Source of the DNA: Arthrobacter pascens
Lineage (GTDB): Bacteria > Actinomycetota > Actinomycetes > Actinomycetales > Micrococcaceae
DNA: 64,000 nt
NCBI RefSeq assembly: GCF_030816475.1
Contig: NZ_JAUSXF010000001.1
Coordinates: forward strand, 3,720,001-3,784,000
Reading direction: 5' to 3'
How positions within the stretch are numbered: position 1 is the first letter of the stretch; each line of letters begins with the position of its first letter. Below the pieces are notes generated by a model, which saw nothing but the letters and a program-made list of their open reading frames with translations, searched no databases and had not been told where the DNA came from. Both the position numbers and the translations under genes were made by a program. Of the stretch, positions 56,729-64,000 are shown piece by piece.

Positions 56729-56760
56729 AAAAAAAGGGCGCTCCCTTTCAGGGAACGCCC
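56729..56760 (-). terminator. Rho-independent terminator
   Basis: Read on the minus strand, the stem GGGCG/CGCCC plus CCCT/AGGG (56736-56760) is followed by seven T residues (56735-56729). It ends the 61-aa protein gene at 56791-56976. The rest of 56567-56728 shows no gene. Confidence 0.9.
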
Positions 56761-56790
56761 GGTTATCGCTGGATTATTTTCAACGTGCCG

Positions 56791-56976
56791 CTACTGGCGG
56801 GGGGTCCGCACAACCTCACTGATCCACTGCCGGGTCTTTTCGTCCACGTGGCCCGTCACATGGTGTTCACGAGCGGCGCGGTCCGCCTTGATCTTCTGCA
56901 GCACCATCCGGCCCAGGCCTGCAAAAACCGCGGCAGCAAGCACCGGCAACAGCATGGATTTTGATTTCTCAGCCAT
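56791..56976 (-). CDS. Small membrane-anchored protein (61 aa)
   Basis: The N-terminal half has one membrane segment (MLLPVLAAAVFAGLGRMVL) after a short charged lead. It is followed by a basic and acidic tail (KIKADRAAREHHVTGHVDEKTRQWISEVVRTPRQ). A good terminator follows the gene, which supports real expression. The function is unknown. Confidence 0.75.
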   Translation of the reverse strand: MAEKSKSMLLPVLAAAVFAGLGRMVLQKIKADRAAREHHVTGHVDEKTRQWISEVVRTPRQ

Positions 56977-57098
56977 TACGCAATCCTAGTCAGGCGTAGC
57001 GTACGGGGCCAGAGCCGGCGTCGTTCCCCCGAATACTGTGTGCGGCCCTGCGGCCGGTAGAATGGGCTAGCAAGCTCGCGGAGCGCCCGTCCTCACCG

Positions 57099-57134
57099 TT
57101 TTAGATATCAATGTTGGTTTTAGATATCAATGTT
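57099..57134. repeat. Tandem 17-bp repeat upstream of purS
   Basis: TTTTAGATATCAATGTT occurs perfectly at 57099-57115 and 57118-57134. A flanking CCTCACCGTTTT is also repeated, at 57091-57102 and 57140-57151. The -10-like TAGAAT at 57058-57063 lies upstream, so the repeats would be in the 5' leader of purSQL. The 259 bases from 56977 to 57235 contain no gene. Confidence 0.7.
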
Positions 57135-57235
57135 CTAGACCTCACCGTTTTGGTGACTCAAGACACCACGGAACGGCGTGAGACGGCACCACTCCGCTGC
57201 GCCCATACCCAACGCTCACGCACAGGAGTTACCGG

Positions 57236-57487
57236 ATGCCCCGGATCGTTGTCGATGTCATGCCCAAGCCCGAGATTCTGGACCCGCAGGGAAAGGCCAT
57301 CGTAGGTGCACTCCCGAGGCTGGGTTTCACCGCCTTCAGCTCAGTCCGGCAGGGCAAACGCTTTGAACTCCTGGTGGACGGCGAGGTGACCGAGGAAATA
57401 CTGGCCCAGGCCCGGGACGCGGCCGAGACTCTCCTGTCGAACCCGGTCATCGAGGACGTCGTCAACGTCGAGGTCGTCGAGGCCTGA
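57236..57487 (+). CDS. purS: Phosphoribosylformylglycinamidine synthase, PurS subunit
   Basis: The protein has 83 aa. [29 protein letters not shown] and [13 protein letters not shown] are typical of PurS. It bridges PurQ and PurL to pass ammonia in the fourth step of purine synthesis. It starts the purSQL operon; purQ begins one base after its stop. Confidence 0.95.
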   Translation: MPRIVVDVMPKPEILDPQGKAIVGALPRLGFTAFSSVRQGKRFELLVDGEVTEEILAQARDAAETLLSNPVIEDVVNVEVVEA

Positions 57488-57488
57488 A

Positions 57489-58274
57489 ATGACTGAACTC
57501 CCTCTGATCGGTGAAGCAGCCGCCGGCGCCCCCGAGTCTCGGCTCGCAGGCGCCCGGATCGGCGTTGTGACCTTCCCCGGCACCCTTGATGACCGTGATG
57601 CTGCCCGTGCAGTCCGGCTTGCCGGCGGCACCGCAGTGCCGCTCTGGCATGCCGACACCGCCCTTGGCGACGTGGACGCCGTCGTGATCCCCGGCGGCTT
57701 CTCCTACGGTGACTACCTGCGCGCTGGTGCCATCGCCCGCTTCGCGCCGCTGATGTCCCTGATCATCGACGCTGCCAACTCGGATGCCAAACTGCCTGTC
57801 CTTGGCATCTGCAACGGCTTCCAGATCCTGACCGAGTCTCACCTGCTGCCCGGCTCCATGATCAAGAATGACCACCTGAAGTTCATGTGCCGCGATCAGG
57901 TGCTGCGGGTGGAAAACAGCAACACCGCCTGGACCCTGGACTATGAGGCCGGACAGGAAATCACCGTGCCGCTGAAGAACCAGGACGGCCAGTACATCGC
58001 TGACGACAAAGTCCTGGACGCGCTCGAGGCAGAAGGCCGCGTGGTGTTCCGCTACTTAGGCTTCAACCCGAACGGCTCGCGCCGCGACATCGCGGGCATC
58101 TCCAACGCCGCCGGCAACGTGGTGGGCCTGATGCCGCACCCCGAGCACGCGGTGGAAGTTGGTTTCGGCCCGGAGACAGCTTTGTCCGGCTCCGCCGGCG
58201 TCGGCGGGACCGACACCGACGGCCTGGGCTTCTTCACCTCCGTCCTGAACAAGATTGTGGGAGGCGCTAAGTGA
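57489..58274 (+). CDS. purQ: Phosphoribosylformylglycinamidine synthase, PurQ glutaminase subunit
   Basis: The protein has 261 aa. The class I glutamine amidotransferase signature GICNGFQ carries the nucleophile Cys, and [11 protein letters not shown] supplies His and Glu. [21 protein letters not shown] is the family's opening. An N-terminal extension of about 20 residues is present. It gives ammonia to PurL. Its 3' end overlaps purL by four bases. Confidence 0.96.
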   Translation: MTELPLIGEAAAGAPESRLAGARIGVVTFPGTLDDRDAARAVRLAGGTAVPLWHADTALGDVDAVVIPGGFSYGDYLRAGAIARFAPLMSLIIDAANSDAKLPVLGICNGFQILTESHLLPGSMIKNDHLKFMCRDQVLRVENSNTAWTLDYEAGQEITVPLKNQDGQYIADDKVLDALEAEGRVVFRYLGFNPNGSRRDIAGISNAAGNVVGLMPHPEHAVEVGFGPETALSGSAGVGGTDTDGLGFFTSVLNKIVGGAK

Positions 58275-60589
58275 CCACCTCAGCTGAAACCGTCAGCAAG
58301 AAGTTCAACATCGACACCGTCGAGAACGCCGCCAAGACCCCTGACACCGAACTCCCCTGGGCAGAACTTGGCCTGAAGCAGAACGAGTTCGACGAGGTCG
58401 TCAAGGTCCTCGGCCGCCGCCCCACGGGCGCCGAGCTCGCCATGTACTCCGTCATGTGGAGCGAGCACTGCTCCTACAAGTCCTCGAAGAACCACCTGCG
58501 CCAGTTCGGCGACAAGGTGACCGACGAGATGAAGAAGGACATGCTGGTGGGCATCGGCGAAAACGCCGGTGTGACCAACCTCGGGGACGGCTGGGCCGTA
58601 ACCTTCAAGATCGAATCGCACAACTCGCCGTCGTTCGTGGAGCCCTACCAGGGTGCCGCCACCGGCATCGGCGGCATCGTCCGCGACATCATCTCCATGG
58701 GCGCCCGCCCGGTCGCCGTGATGGACCCGCTGCGGTTTGGCGCCATCGACCACCCGGACACCGCCCGCGTCATGCACGGTGCAGTTGCCGGCATCGGCGG
58801 CTACGGAAACTCCCTGGGCCTGCCGAATATCGGCGGCGAAATGGTGTTCGACTCCGTGTACCAGGGCAACCCGCTGGTCAACGCCCTGGCCGTCGGCGTC
58901 ATGCGCCACGAGGACATCCGCCTGGCCAACGCTTCCGGCAAGGGCAACAAGGTGGTGCTGTTCGGCGCACGCACCGGCGGCGACGGAATCGGCGGAGCCT
59001 CAGTGCTGGCTTCCGAATCCTTCGACGACACCAAGCCCTCCAAGCGCCCGGCCGTGCAGGTCGGTGACCCCTTCGCCGAGAAGGTCCTGATTGAGTGCTG
59101 CCTGGAGCTGTTCAAGGGTTCCCTGGTGGAAGGCATCCAGGACCTCGGGGCCGCGGGCATTTCCTGCGCCACATCCGAGCTCGCCTCGAACGGCGACGGC
59201 GGCATGCAGGTTGAACTGACGTCCGTACTGCTGCGGGACCCCACCCTGACCCCGGGCGAAATCCTGATGTCAGAGTCGCAGGAACGCATGATGGCCGTGG
59301 TCACTCCGGAGAACATCGCCGCCTTCGAAGCGGTCATGGACAAGTGGGCGGTGGAGTACTCCTGGCTGGGCGAGGTGACTGACACCGGGCGCCTGATCAT
59401 CACCTGGGATGGCGAAGTCATCGTGGACGTAGACCCGCGCACGGTTGCGCACGACGGCCCGGTCTACGACCGCCCCTACTCCCGTCCCGAGTGGCAGGAC
59501 TCCCTCCAGGCTGACACGTTCAGCGGCTCGGTCCAGGACGCCGGCCGTCCCTCAGCTCCTGCGGAGCTGGCGGCCGCGGTCACCGAACTGGTGGCGTCGC
59601 CCAACATGTGCAGCAAGGACTGGATCACCAACCAGTACGACCGCTACGTCGGCGGCAACACCGCCATGGCATTCCCCGACGACGCCGGCGTGGTCCGGGT
59701 GGACGAGGAAACCGGTCTCGGTGTGGCCTTGGCCACGGACGCCAACGGCCGGTACACCTACCTTGACCCGTACCACGGCGCGCAGCTGGCACTTGCCGAG
59801 GCCTACCGCAACGTGGCCACCTCCGGCGCCGTTCCGATGGCTGTCAGTGACTGCCTGAACTTCGGTTCCCCGGAGGACCCGGACGTCATGTGGCAGCTTG
59901 CCGAAGCCATCCGCGGCCTCTCCGACGCCTGCATGGTGCTGGGCATCCCGGTCACCGGCGGAAACGTCTCGCTGTACAACCAGACCGGCAGCACCCCCAT
60001 CCACCCCTCCCCCGTCGTGGCTGTCCTGGGCAAGCTCGACGACGTCGCCCGCCGGACGCCGTCGGGCTGGCGTGAGGACGGCCAAGCCATCTACCTGCTC
60101 GGCACCACGAGCGCGGAACTGGACGGTTCGGAATGGGCGAACATGCGCGGCCACCTGGGTGGACTTCCCCCGAAGGTGGACCTCGCGGCGGAACGCGCGC
60201 TGGGTGAAATCCTGATCAACGCCTCCCGCGACGGCATGGTCGATTCCGCGCATGACCTCTCCGAAGGCGGCCTTGCCGCGGCACTCGTCGAGTCCTCGCT
60301 GCGCTACGGCGTGGGTGCAAGGATTGCGCTGCAGGACGTCCTGGACCGCGACGGCGTGGACCTGTTTACGGCCCTGTTCTCCGAGTCCCAGGGCCGCGCG
60401 GTTGTGGGCGTCCCCCGCTCAGAGGAAGTCCGCTTCACGGACATGTGCACCGCCCGCGGCTTCGCCCACCTCCGGATAGGCGTGGTGGACGCGGACAGCA
60501 ACCAGCTGCAAATCAACGGTGTGGAGGCGCTGTCCCTGGACGCTCTCCGCGAAGCCCACGAGGCCACCCTGCCGAAGTACTTCGGCTAG
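58271..60589 (+). CDS. purL: Phosphoribosylformylglycinamidine synthase, PurL (small type)
   Basis: The protein has 772 aa, the small PurL that needs PurS and Pur[71 protein letters not shown] and [21 protein letters not shown] are the expected ATP and substrate motifs, with the second half-repeat near the end. It converts FGAR to FGAM with ATP. A GTG start overlaps the purQ stop. A long palindrome follows the stop. Confidence 0.97.
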   Translation: MTTSAETVSKKFNIDTVENAAKTPDTELPWAELGLKQNEFDEVVKVLGRRPTGAELAMYSVMWSEHCSYKSSKNHLRQFGDKVTDEMKKDMLVGIGENAGVTNLGDGWAVTFKIESHNSPSFVEPYQGAATGIGGIVRDIISMGARPVAVMDPLRFGAIDHPDTARVMHGAVAGIGGYGNSLGLPNIGGEMVFDSVYQGNPLVNALAVGVMRHEDIRLANASGKGNKVVLFGARTGGDGIGGASVLASESFDDTKPSKRPAVQVGDPFAEKVLIECCLELFKGSLVEGIQDLGAAGISCATSELASNGDGGMQVELTSVLLRDPTLTPGEILMSESQERMMAVVTPENIAAFEAVMDKWAVEYSWLGEVTDTGRLIITWDGEVIVDVDPRTVAHDGPVYDRPYSRPEWQDSLQADTFSGSVQDAGRPSAPAELAAAVTELVASPNMCSKDWITNQYDRYVGGNTAMAFPDDAGVVRVDEETGLGVALATDANGRYTYLDPYHGAQLALAEAYRNVATSGAVPMAVSDCLNFGSPEDPDVMWQLAEAIRGLSDACMVLGIPVTGGNVSLYNQTGSTPIHPSPVVAVLGKLDDVARRTPSGWREDGQAIYLLGTTSAELDGSEWANMRGHLGGLPPKVDLAAERALGEILINASRDGMVDSAHDLSEGGLAAALVESSLRYGVGARIALQDVLDRDGVDLFTALFSESQGRAVVGVPRSEEVRFTDMCTARGFAHLRIGVVDADSNQLQINGVEALSLDALREAHEATLPKYFG

Positions 60590-60596
60590 TCCTTCC

Positions 60597-60669
60597 TAAA
60601 CCAACGCGGGGTCACTTACCGCCCAATAATCCCCTCGGGATGGGCGTTAAGTGACCCCGCGTTGGTTTA
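60597..60669. repeat. Long palindrome between purL and DUF503 genes
   Basis: Two 29-base arms (60597-60625 and 60641-60669) pair with one mismatch around a 15-base loop. The arm core reads GCGTTAAGTGACCCCGCGTT. Neither side has a T run. It separates convergent genes and can stop transcription, but its arm core also resembles the palindrome units at 16050-16152. Confidence 0.75.
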
Positions 60670-60719
60670 ACCACTAACGATCCCCATTGACAGTCCTCCC
60701 CGAAGGCGATTAGTAGCCT

Positions 60720-61013
60720 TCAGTCTTCGCTGTGGAGCTCCCGCTGCCTCGCGCTGAGCAGCTCGAACTCCGGCCGTGCGGCCACAAAACGTTCGACGGC
60801 GGTGAGCACCTCCACGAGGTGGGCGCGGTCTCCGGAAACCAGACCAGCGCCGACCTGCGAGCGCCGGTACTGGTCGTGGTCCCCCACCTCGGCCACTGAG
60901 ACGTCGAAGCGGCGCTTGATCTCGGCCAGCAGCGGGCGTATGACCGAGCGTTTCTCCTTCAGGCTTTGGACATCGCCCAGGAGGATGTCCAATTCAATCC
61001 AGCCGATCCACAT
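60720..61013 (-). CDS. DUF503-family protein
   Basis: The protein has 97 aa, the family length. WIGWIELDILLGDVQSLKEKRSVIRPLLAEIKRRFDVSVAEVGDHDQYRRSQVGAGLVSGDRAHLVEVL is the full pattern of this ferredoxin-like family (YlxP-like). YlxP-type members are often near ribosome-factor genes; here the context is different. The exact function is unknown. Confidence 0.9.
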   Translation of the reverse strand: MWIGWIELDILLGDVQSLKEKRSVIRPLLAEIKRRFDVSVAEVGDHDQYRRSQVGAGLVSGDRAHLVEVLTAVERFVAARPEFELLSARQRELHSED

Positions 61014-61050
61014 GAGAGTTCCTTCCGCCCTGGCTGTTGGCTACGTTTGT

Positions 61051-61674
61051 TCAGCCTGCCGCCAGGTCCAGTTCGCATCCCAGGATCGCCTCGCGGGCAT
61101 ACTGCTGTTGCGCCGGAGTTCCGAACCTTTCCGCCCACTGCTCGGCCAGCTGGAACTCGACCAGCGCCTCGGTGAATCGGCCGGCAATGCGCAGCTCCCG
61201 GCCGAGGTTGTTGTGCAGTGCCACCATCCAGCGCCGGGTCTCGGGATCACGGGCGGCGGACGCGTATTCCAGGGCGCTACGGGTCCAGGGTTCAGCATGC
61301 GCGGAATCGGCGAGGGCCAGCATGTGCAACGCGTCCACGGTGAGGAACTCCTCACCCAGGTGGTCAGCAAGCTCCGCCGCCTGCTCGAACAGCGGCACGG
61401 CCATGGCAGCGTGACGGCTTGAGTTCAGGAGCCTGGCCCGCTCCAGCAGGATTCGAACGCCCACAGTAGGTTCCTCTCCGTCGATCGAATCCAGCAGGGC
61501 GTCGGCCTCCTCGAAGCGGCCCTGCAGTCCGATGGCCCGCCCCAGCTGCGTCGCGAGTTCCGCCTTTTCATCTGCGTTGTATTGCTGGTCGGCGAGGGCA
61601 GCCCGGAAGCGTTCCTCGGAAAGCTTCGGGTCATCGAAGTCCCACAACCGGTCGAGGGTCTTTTGGTCCAGCAT
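61051..61674 (-). CDS. Tetratricopeptide-repeat protein
   Basis: The protein has 207 aa with about four TPR-like helix pairs, such as ATQLGRAIGLQGRFEEADALLDSI, AVPLFEQAAELADHLGEEFLTVDALHMLALADSA and NNLGRELRIAGRFTEALVEFQLAEQWAERF. No signal or membrane segment is seen. It probably mediates protein contacts; its partners are unknown. AGGAGA precedes ATG 61674. Confidence 0.82.
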   Translation of the reverse strand: MLDQKTLDRLWDFDDPKLSEERFRAALADQQYNADEKAELATQLGRAIGLQGRFEEADALLDSIDGEEPTVGVRILLERARLLNSSRHAAMAVPLFEQAAELADHLGEEFLTVDALHMLALADSAHAEPWTRSALEYASAARDPETRRWMVALHNNLGRELRIAGRFTEALVEFQLAEQWAERFGTPAQQQYAREAILGCELDLAAG

Positions 61675-61755
61675 GTACTTTCTCCTGATCAGCTTTCACC
61701 TGCGGCATGGAGCGTTCCCTTCAATGTATCGGGAAGTGAGGGTGCCGGTTTCCCT

Positions 61756-62175
61756 TCAGCCGACAGGACCGCCAGGGGATCCGGAGAGCCGGGCCCATCC
61801 GAGCTGCTCCCGCTGCCTGCGGCTCAGCGTGGCTACCACCAGGTCGTAGGAGTCCTCCACCATGTCCCGGACCATGCCGTCGGGTAGGGCGCCGTCAAGG
61901 CGCACCCCGTTCCAATGCGTCTTGTTCATATGCCATGCGCCGGTGATCTCCGGATGGGCGGCACGGAGCTGCTCGGCCAGGGCCGGCTCGCACTTCAGAC
62001 TCACCGACCAGTCGTCCGGGTTCATGGCGGATAAGGCGAACAACTTGGCCTCGTGCCTGGCGCCGCCGGACACATGCGCCCGGACCTTAAAGACTGACGT
62101 CTCCGGCCCGAACGGGAAATCCTCAAAAGCACCAGGAAACGACAGGCAGATCTTTCTCAGTTCCGATGGGTTCAT
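61756..62175 (-). CDS. MmcQ/YjbR-family protein
   Basis: The protein has 139 aa. LRKICLSFPGAFEDFPFGPETSVFKV, KLFALSAMNPDDWSVSLKCEP and ITGAWHMNKTHWNGVRLDGALPDGMVRDMVEDSYDLV are family patterns. The fold resembles CyaY-like or double-wing DNA-binding proteins, but the role is unknown. Confidence 0.9.
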   Translation of the reverse strand: MNPSELRKICLSFPGAFEDFPFGPETSVFKVRAHVSGGARHEAKLFALSAMNPDDWSVSLKCEPALAEQLRAAHPEITGAWHMNKTHWNGVRLDGALPDGMVRDMVEDSYDLVVATLSRRQREQLGWARLSGSPGGPVG

Positions 62176-62220
62176 GCAGTGAGCCTACAAAGCCTTCTCC
62201 GACGGTGCTAGTCTGCGAGC

Positions 62221-63249
62221 ATGTCACATGATCAGGGGACCATACCTGTTCTGGACCTGGGCACGGCACGGCAAACCGACGGATCATTCAGCCCGGAATT
62301 CATTGAGCAGCTGCGCGATGCCACCCATCGTGTCGGCTTCTTCCAGCTCGCAGGGTACGGCGCCACACCTGGCCAGGCCGAGGAACTCCTCGCCATTATC
62401 AGGCGCTTCTTTGCCCTGCCCCTCGGGGAGCGGATGAAGCTGGACAACCGGCTCTCGCCGCACTTCCGGGGCTATACCCGGATGGGCACGGAGGTTACCC
62501 AGGGCAGGGCCGACGCGCGGGAGCAGATCGATTATTCTCCGGAACGGGAACCCGTCACGGATTATCCGCCGGACCAGCCGTACTGGCTCCTACAGGGCCA
62601 CAACATGTGGCCGGATGAGTCGCTGCCCGAACTGGAACCGGCAGCGATGGCATGGGCAGAACTGATGTCCCGTGTGGGCACCGAACTTCTCCAGGCCATC
62701 GCGGTCTCCCTGCAGCTTCCGGAGGACTACTTTGACGAGCCGTTCCGGGACACGCCAGCCTGGATGGGCAAGCTGGTCCACTACGTAGGGGGCGTCGTGG
62801 AAGCCGCGGGCGGCCAGGGCGTGGGCTCGCACGCCGACTACGGATTTGTCACGCTCCTGCTGCAGGACTCGGTGGGAGGCCTGGAGGTGCTGCCGCCGGG
62901 AGCCAGCGAATGGGCGCCCGTGGAGCCCCTCCCCGGAGCACTGGTGGTGAACCTGGGCGAGATGCTTGAGGTGGCCACCGAGGGCTACCTCGCCGCCACG
63001 ATCCACCGGGTCCAGGCGCCCCCTCCCGGGGTGGATCGTTACTCAGTGCCGTTCTTCTGGTCGCCCCGGCTCAATGCGGTCATTGACCCGGTACCACTGC
63101 CGCCTGAGCTGAAGGCGCAGGCCCGTGGTATCTCGGACGATCCGACCAACCCGATGCTCGCCTCGTTCGGCCTCAACATGCTCAAGGGCAGGATGCGCGC
63201 CCATCCGGATGTCACGGAGCGGCACTACCCGGAGCTCATGCAACGCTGA
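62221..63249 (+). CDS. Isopenicillin-N-synthase-like 2-oxoglutarate/Fe(II) dioxygenase
   Basis: The protein has 342 aa. The Fe ligands are His204 and Asp206 (GSHADYGF) and His262 (ATIHRVQ). The Arg273-x-Ser275 motif (RYSVPFFW) binds the 2-oxoglutarate carboxylate. The N-terminal DIOX_N domain is PVLDLGTARQTDGSFSPEFIEQLRDATHRVGFFQLAGYG. Substrates of these bacterial members are diverse and not predictable. No biosynthetic cluster is seen around it. Confidence 0.93.
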   Translation: MSHDQGTIPVLDLGTARQTDGSFSPEFIEQLRDATHRVGFFQLAGYGATPGQAEELLAIIRRFFALPLGERMKLDNRLSPHFRGYTRMGTEVTQGRADAREQIDYSPEREPVTDYPPDQPYWLLQGHNMWPDESLPELEPAAMAWAELMSRVGTELLQAIAVSLQLPEDYFDEPFRDTPAWMGKLVHYVGGVVEAAGGQGVGSHADYGFVTLLLQDSVGGLEVLPPGASEWAPVEPLPGALVVNLGEMLEVATEGYLAATIHRVQAPPPGVDRYSVPFFWSPRLNAVIDPVPLPPELKAQARGISDDPTNPMLASFGLNMLKGRMRAHPDVTERHYPELMQR

Positions 63250-63260
63250 TTCGTTACCGG

Positions 63261-63686
63261 TCAGAGGTTGTACTTCCACGCTTGCTGCGCCGGGCAGACA
63301 TTCATCACGACATCCAATCCGGCTGCCTTTGCACGTTCTGCCGCCGCCTCGTCAATGACGCCCAGCTGCAGCCAGACGGCTTTGGCCCCCACCGCGATGG
63401 CCTCGTCCACCACTGCCCCCACCTTCTGGGAGTTCACAAAGCAATCGACGACGTCGATGGGCTGCTTCTCCGGTGGAATGTCCGCCAAACGGCGGTAGCC
63501 GGTTTCGCCGTGCACCGGATCGCCGGAAAGGTTGACGGGAATGATCTCCATTCCCAGCTGGTCTCGGATAAAAAGCGACGTGTCGTACGCCGCGCGCCAT
63601 TCATTCGACGTCAGGCCTACGATCGCCCACCGCCCCTTGGTGCGCATGAGGCGTTCAATGACTGCCGGATCGTTGGTGTGGCCCAT
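63261..63686 (-). CDS. CoA-binding (YccU-type) protein
   Basis: The protein has 141 aa. The Rossmann-like CoA-binding domain reads RWAIVGLTSNEWRAAYDTSLFIRDQLGMEIIPVNL, then VDVVDCFVNSQKVGAVVDEAIAVGAKAVWLQLGVIDEAAAERAKAAGLDVVMNVCPAQQ. The function of the family is unknown. It converges on the dioxygenase gene with 11 bases between. Confidence 0.92.
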   Translation of the reverse strand: MGHTNDPAVIERLMRTKGRWAIVGLTSNEWRAAYDTSLFIRDQLGMEIIPVNLSGDPVHGETGYRRLADIPPEKQPIDVVDCFVNSQKVGAVVDEAIAVGAKAVWLQLGVIDEAAAERAKAAGLDVVMNVCPAQQAWKYNL

Positions 63687-63706
63687 AAAGACATCCTATT
63701 CCGGGC

Positions 63707-64000
63707 CTACCGGTTGAATTTCTTCAGCCAGTTTGCACCGAGGTCCACATTCGACCTGACGGCCTTCCTGGCCGCTGCAGCCTTGCTGGCGGCAAACAGC
63801 TTCTGCGCTTTTTCGAAGTCCCGGGCCACATGGTCCACGGCCCTTTCCGGTTCCCGGGCGGGACTTTCCTGAACCTGCCGGGACAGTACTGCTTCCGCGA
63901 CGGCTGCCGTGCCTGCGAGCGCAGCACCGGGGGCGGCACCCAGGACGGCCCCGCCGCCGACTGCCTTGACGCCGTCGGCCTTGTCGCCGTCCCCAACAAT
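63707..64000 (-). CDS. Unrecognised protein, C-terminal part (runs off the window)
   Basis: Ninety-seven codons end in TAG at 63707-63709. A Gly/Ala-rich helical stretch (DGVKAVGGGAVLGAAPGAALAGTAAVAEAV) could insert in the membrane or mimic a glycine-zipper. A charged helix follows (RAVDHVARDFEKAQKLFAASKAAAARKAVRSNVDLGANWLKKFNR). The start lies beyond 64000. No family is recognised. Confidence 0.65.
   Translation of the reverse strand: MVGDGDKADGVKAVGGGAVLGAAPGAALAGTAAVAEAVLSRQVQESPAREPERAVDHVARDFEKAQKLFAASKAAAARKAVRSNVDLGANWLKKFNR

Noticed and set aside
57111..57305. Small open frame upstream of and overlapping purS
   Set aside because: It starts inside the repeats, has no ribosome site and overlaps purS in another frame.
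62221..63249. Beta-lactam biosynthesis
   Set aside because: A single IPNS-like dioxygenase is present with no ACV synthetase or related genes nearby.

Overview
The window is a stretch of chromosome from a high-GC actinobacterium. The best match is the Arthrobacter/Pseudarthrobacter group of the Micrococcaceae. This rests on GC-rich third codon positions, GTG starts, a RamB-type regulator beside isocitrate lyase, CUT1 sugar transport without its own ATPase, a three-part purSQL, a recR-dnaX-lysC neighbourhood and a Stealth-family protein. I see no rRNA, prophage, insertion sequence or CRISPR array. The sequence is ordinary core and accessory chromosome, with several intergenic palindromic elements.

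Layout. 1-4.6 kb: the end of a NUDIX-like gene, two unrecognised or SRPBCC proteins, tgt, and an AbiEi/DUF559 protein gene flanked by two matched 67-bp palindromic elements. 4.6-10.9 kb: a lipoprotein serpin, then an MHS-family organic-acid transporter divergent from a response regulator / histidine kinase / TAXI binding-protein operon. 11-16.2 kb: the glyoxylate shunt (ramB, aceA, aceB) with unusual palindromes between and after the genes. 16.2-18.5 kb: a CynX/NimT-type MFS protein and a 2-hydroxyacid dehydrogenase. 18.5-27.5 kb: a ROK repressor divergent from a seven-gene sugar operon (two TIM-barrel isomerases, two Gfo/Idh/MocA dehydrogenases, a CUT1 importer), probably for oxidative catabolism of an unusual glycoside. 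27.5-36.5 kb: a C39-like lipoprotein, a GT4 glycosyltransferase, a DsbA/FrnE-like protein with a TetR regulator, a LytR_C protein coupled to a small ParB/VapB-annotated protein, a HAD phosphatase, a Stealth phosphotransferase, a metallophosphoesterase with a C-terminal frameshift, and glutathione peroxidase. 36.5-41.4 kb: an M23 peptidase with a Pro/Val/Ala repeat tail, a MarR/DHA2 efflux pair, an MpaB-type protein and tRNA-Ser(GGA). 41.4-50.2 kb: a CutA/NIF3-like protein, SRP RNA, dnaX, recR, an ABC exporter and lysC. 50.2-56.6 kb: two paralogous small proteins, an OhrR-like MarR regulator in a coupled operon with two SSI-like protease-inhibitor proteins, and a large secreted subtilase converging on that operon. 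57-64 kb: purSQL, DUF503, a TPR protein, MmcQ/YjbR, an IPNS-like dioxygenase, a CoA-binding protein and a truncated last gene.

The most interesting material is (a) the OhrR-like / SSI / subtilase locus, where an apparently redox-sensed regulator, two inhibitor-fold proteins (one exported, one cytoplasmic and stripped of a disulfide) and a subtilase lie together; (b) the two-component system encoded with an orphan TAXI binding protein and no TRAP permease; (c) the AbiEi/DUF559 gene framed by two equal-length palindromes; and (d) a family of palindromic repeats sharing an AAGTGA...GCGT-type core at three intergenic sites.
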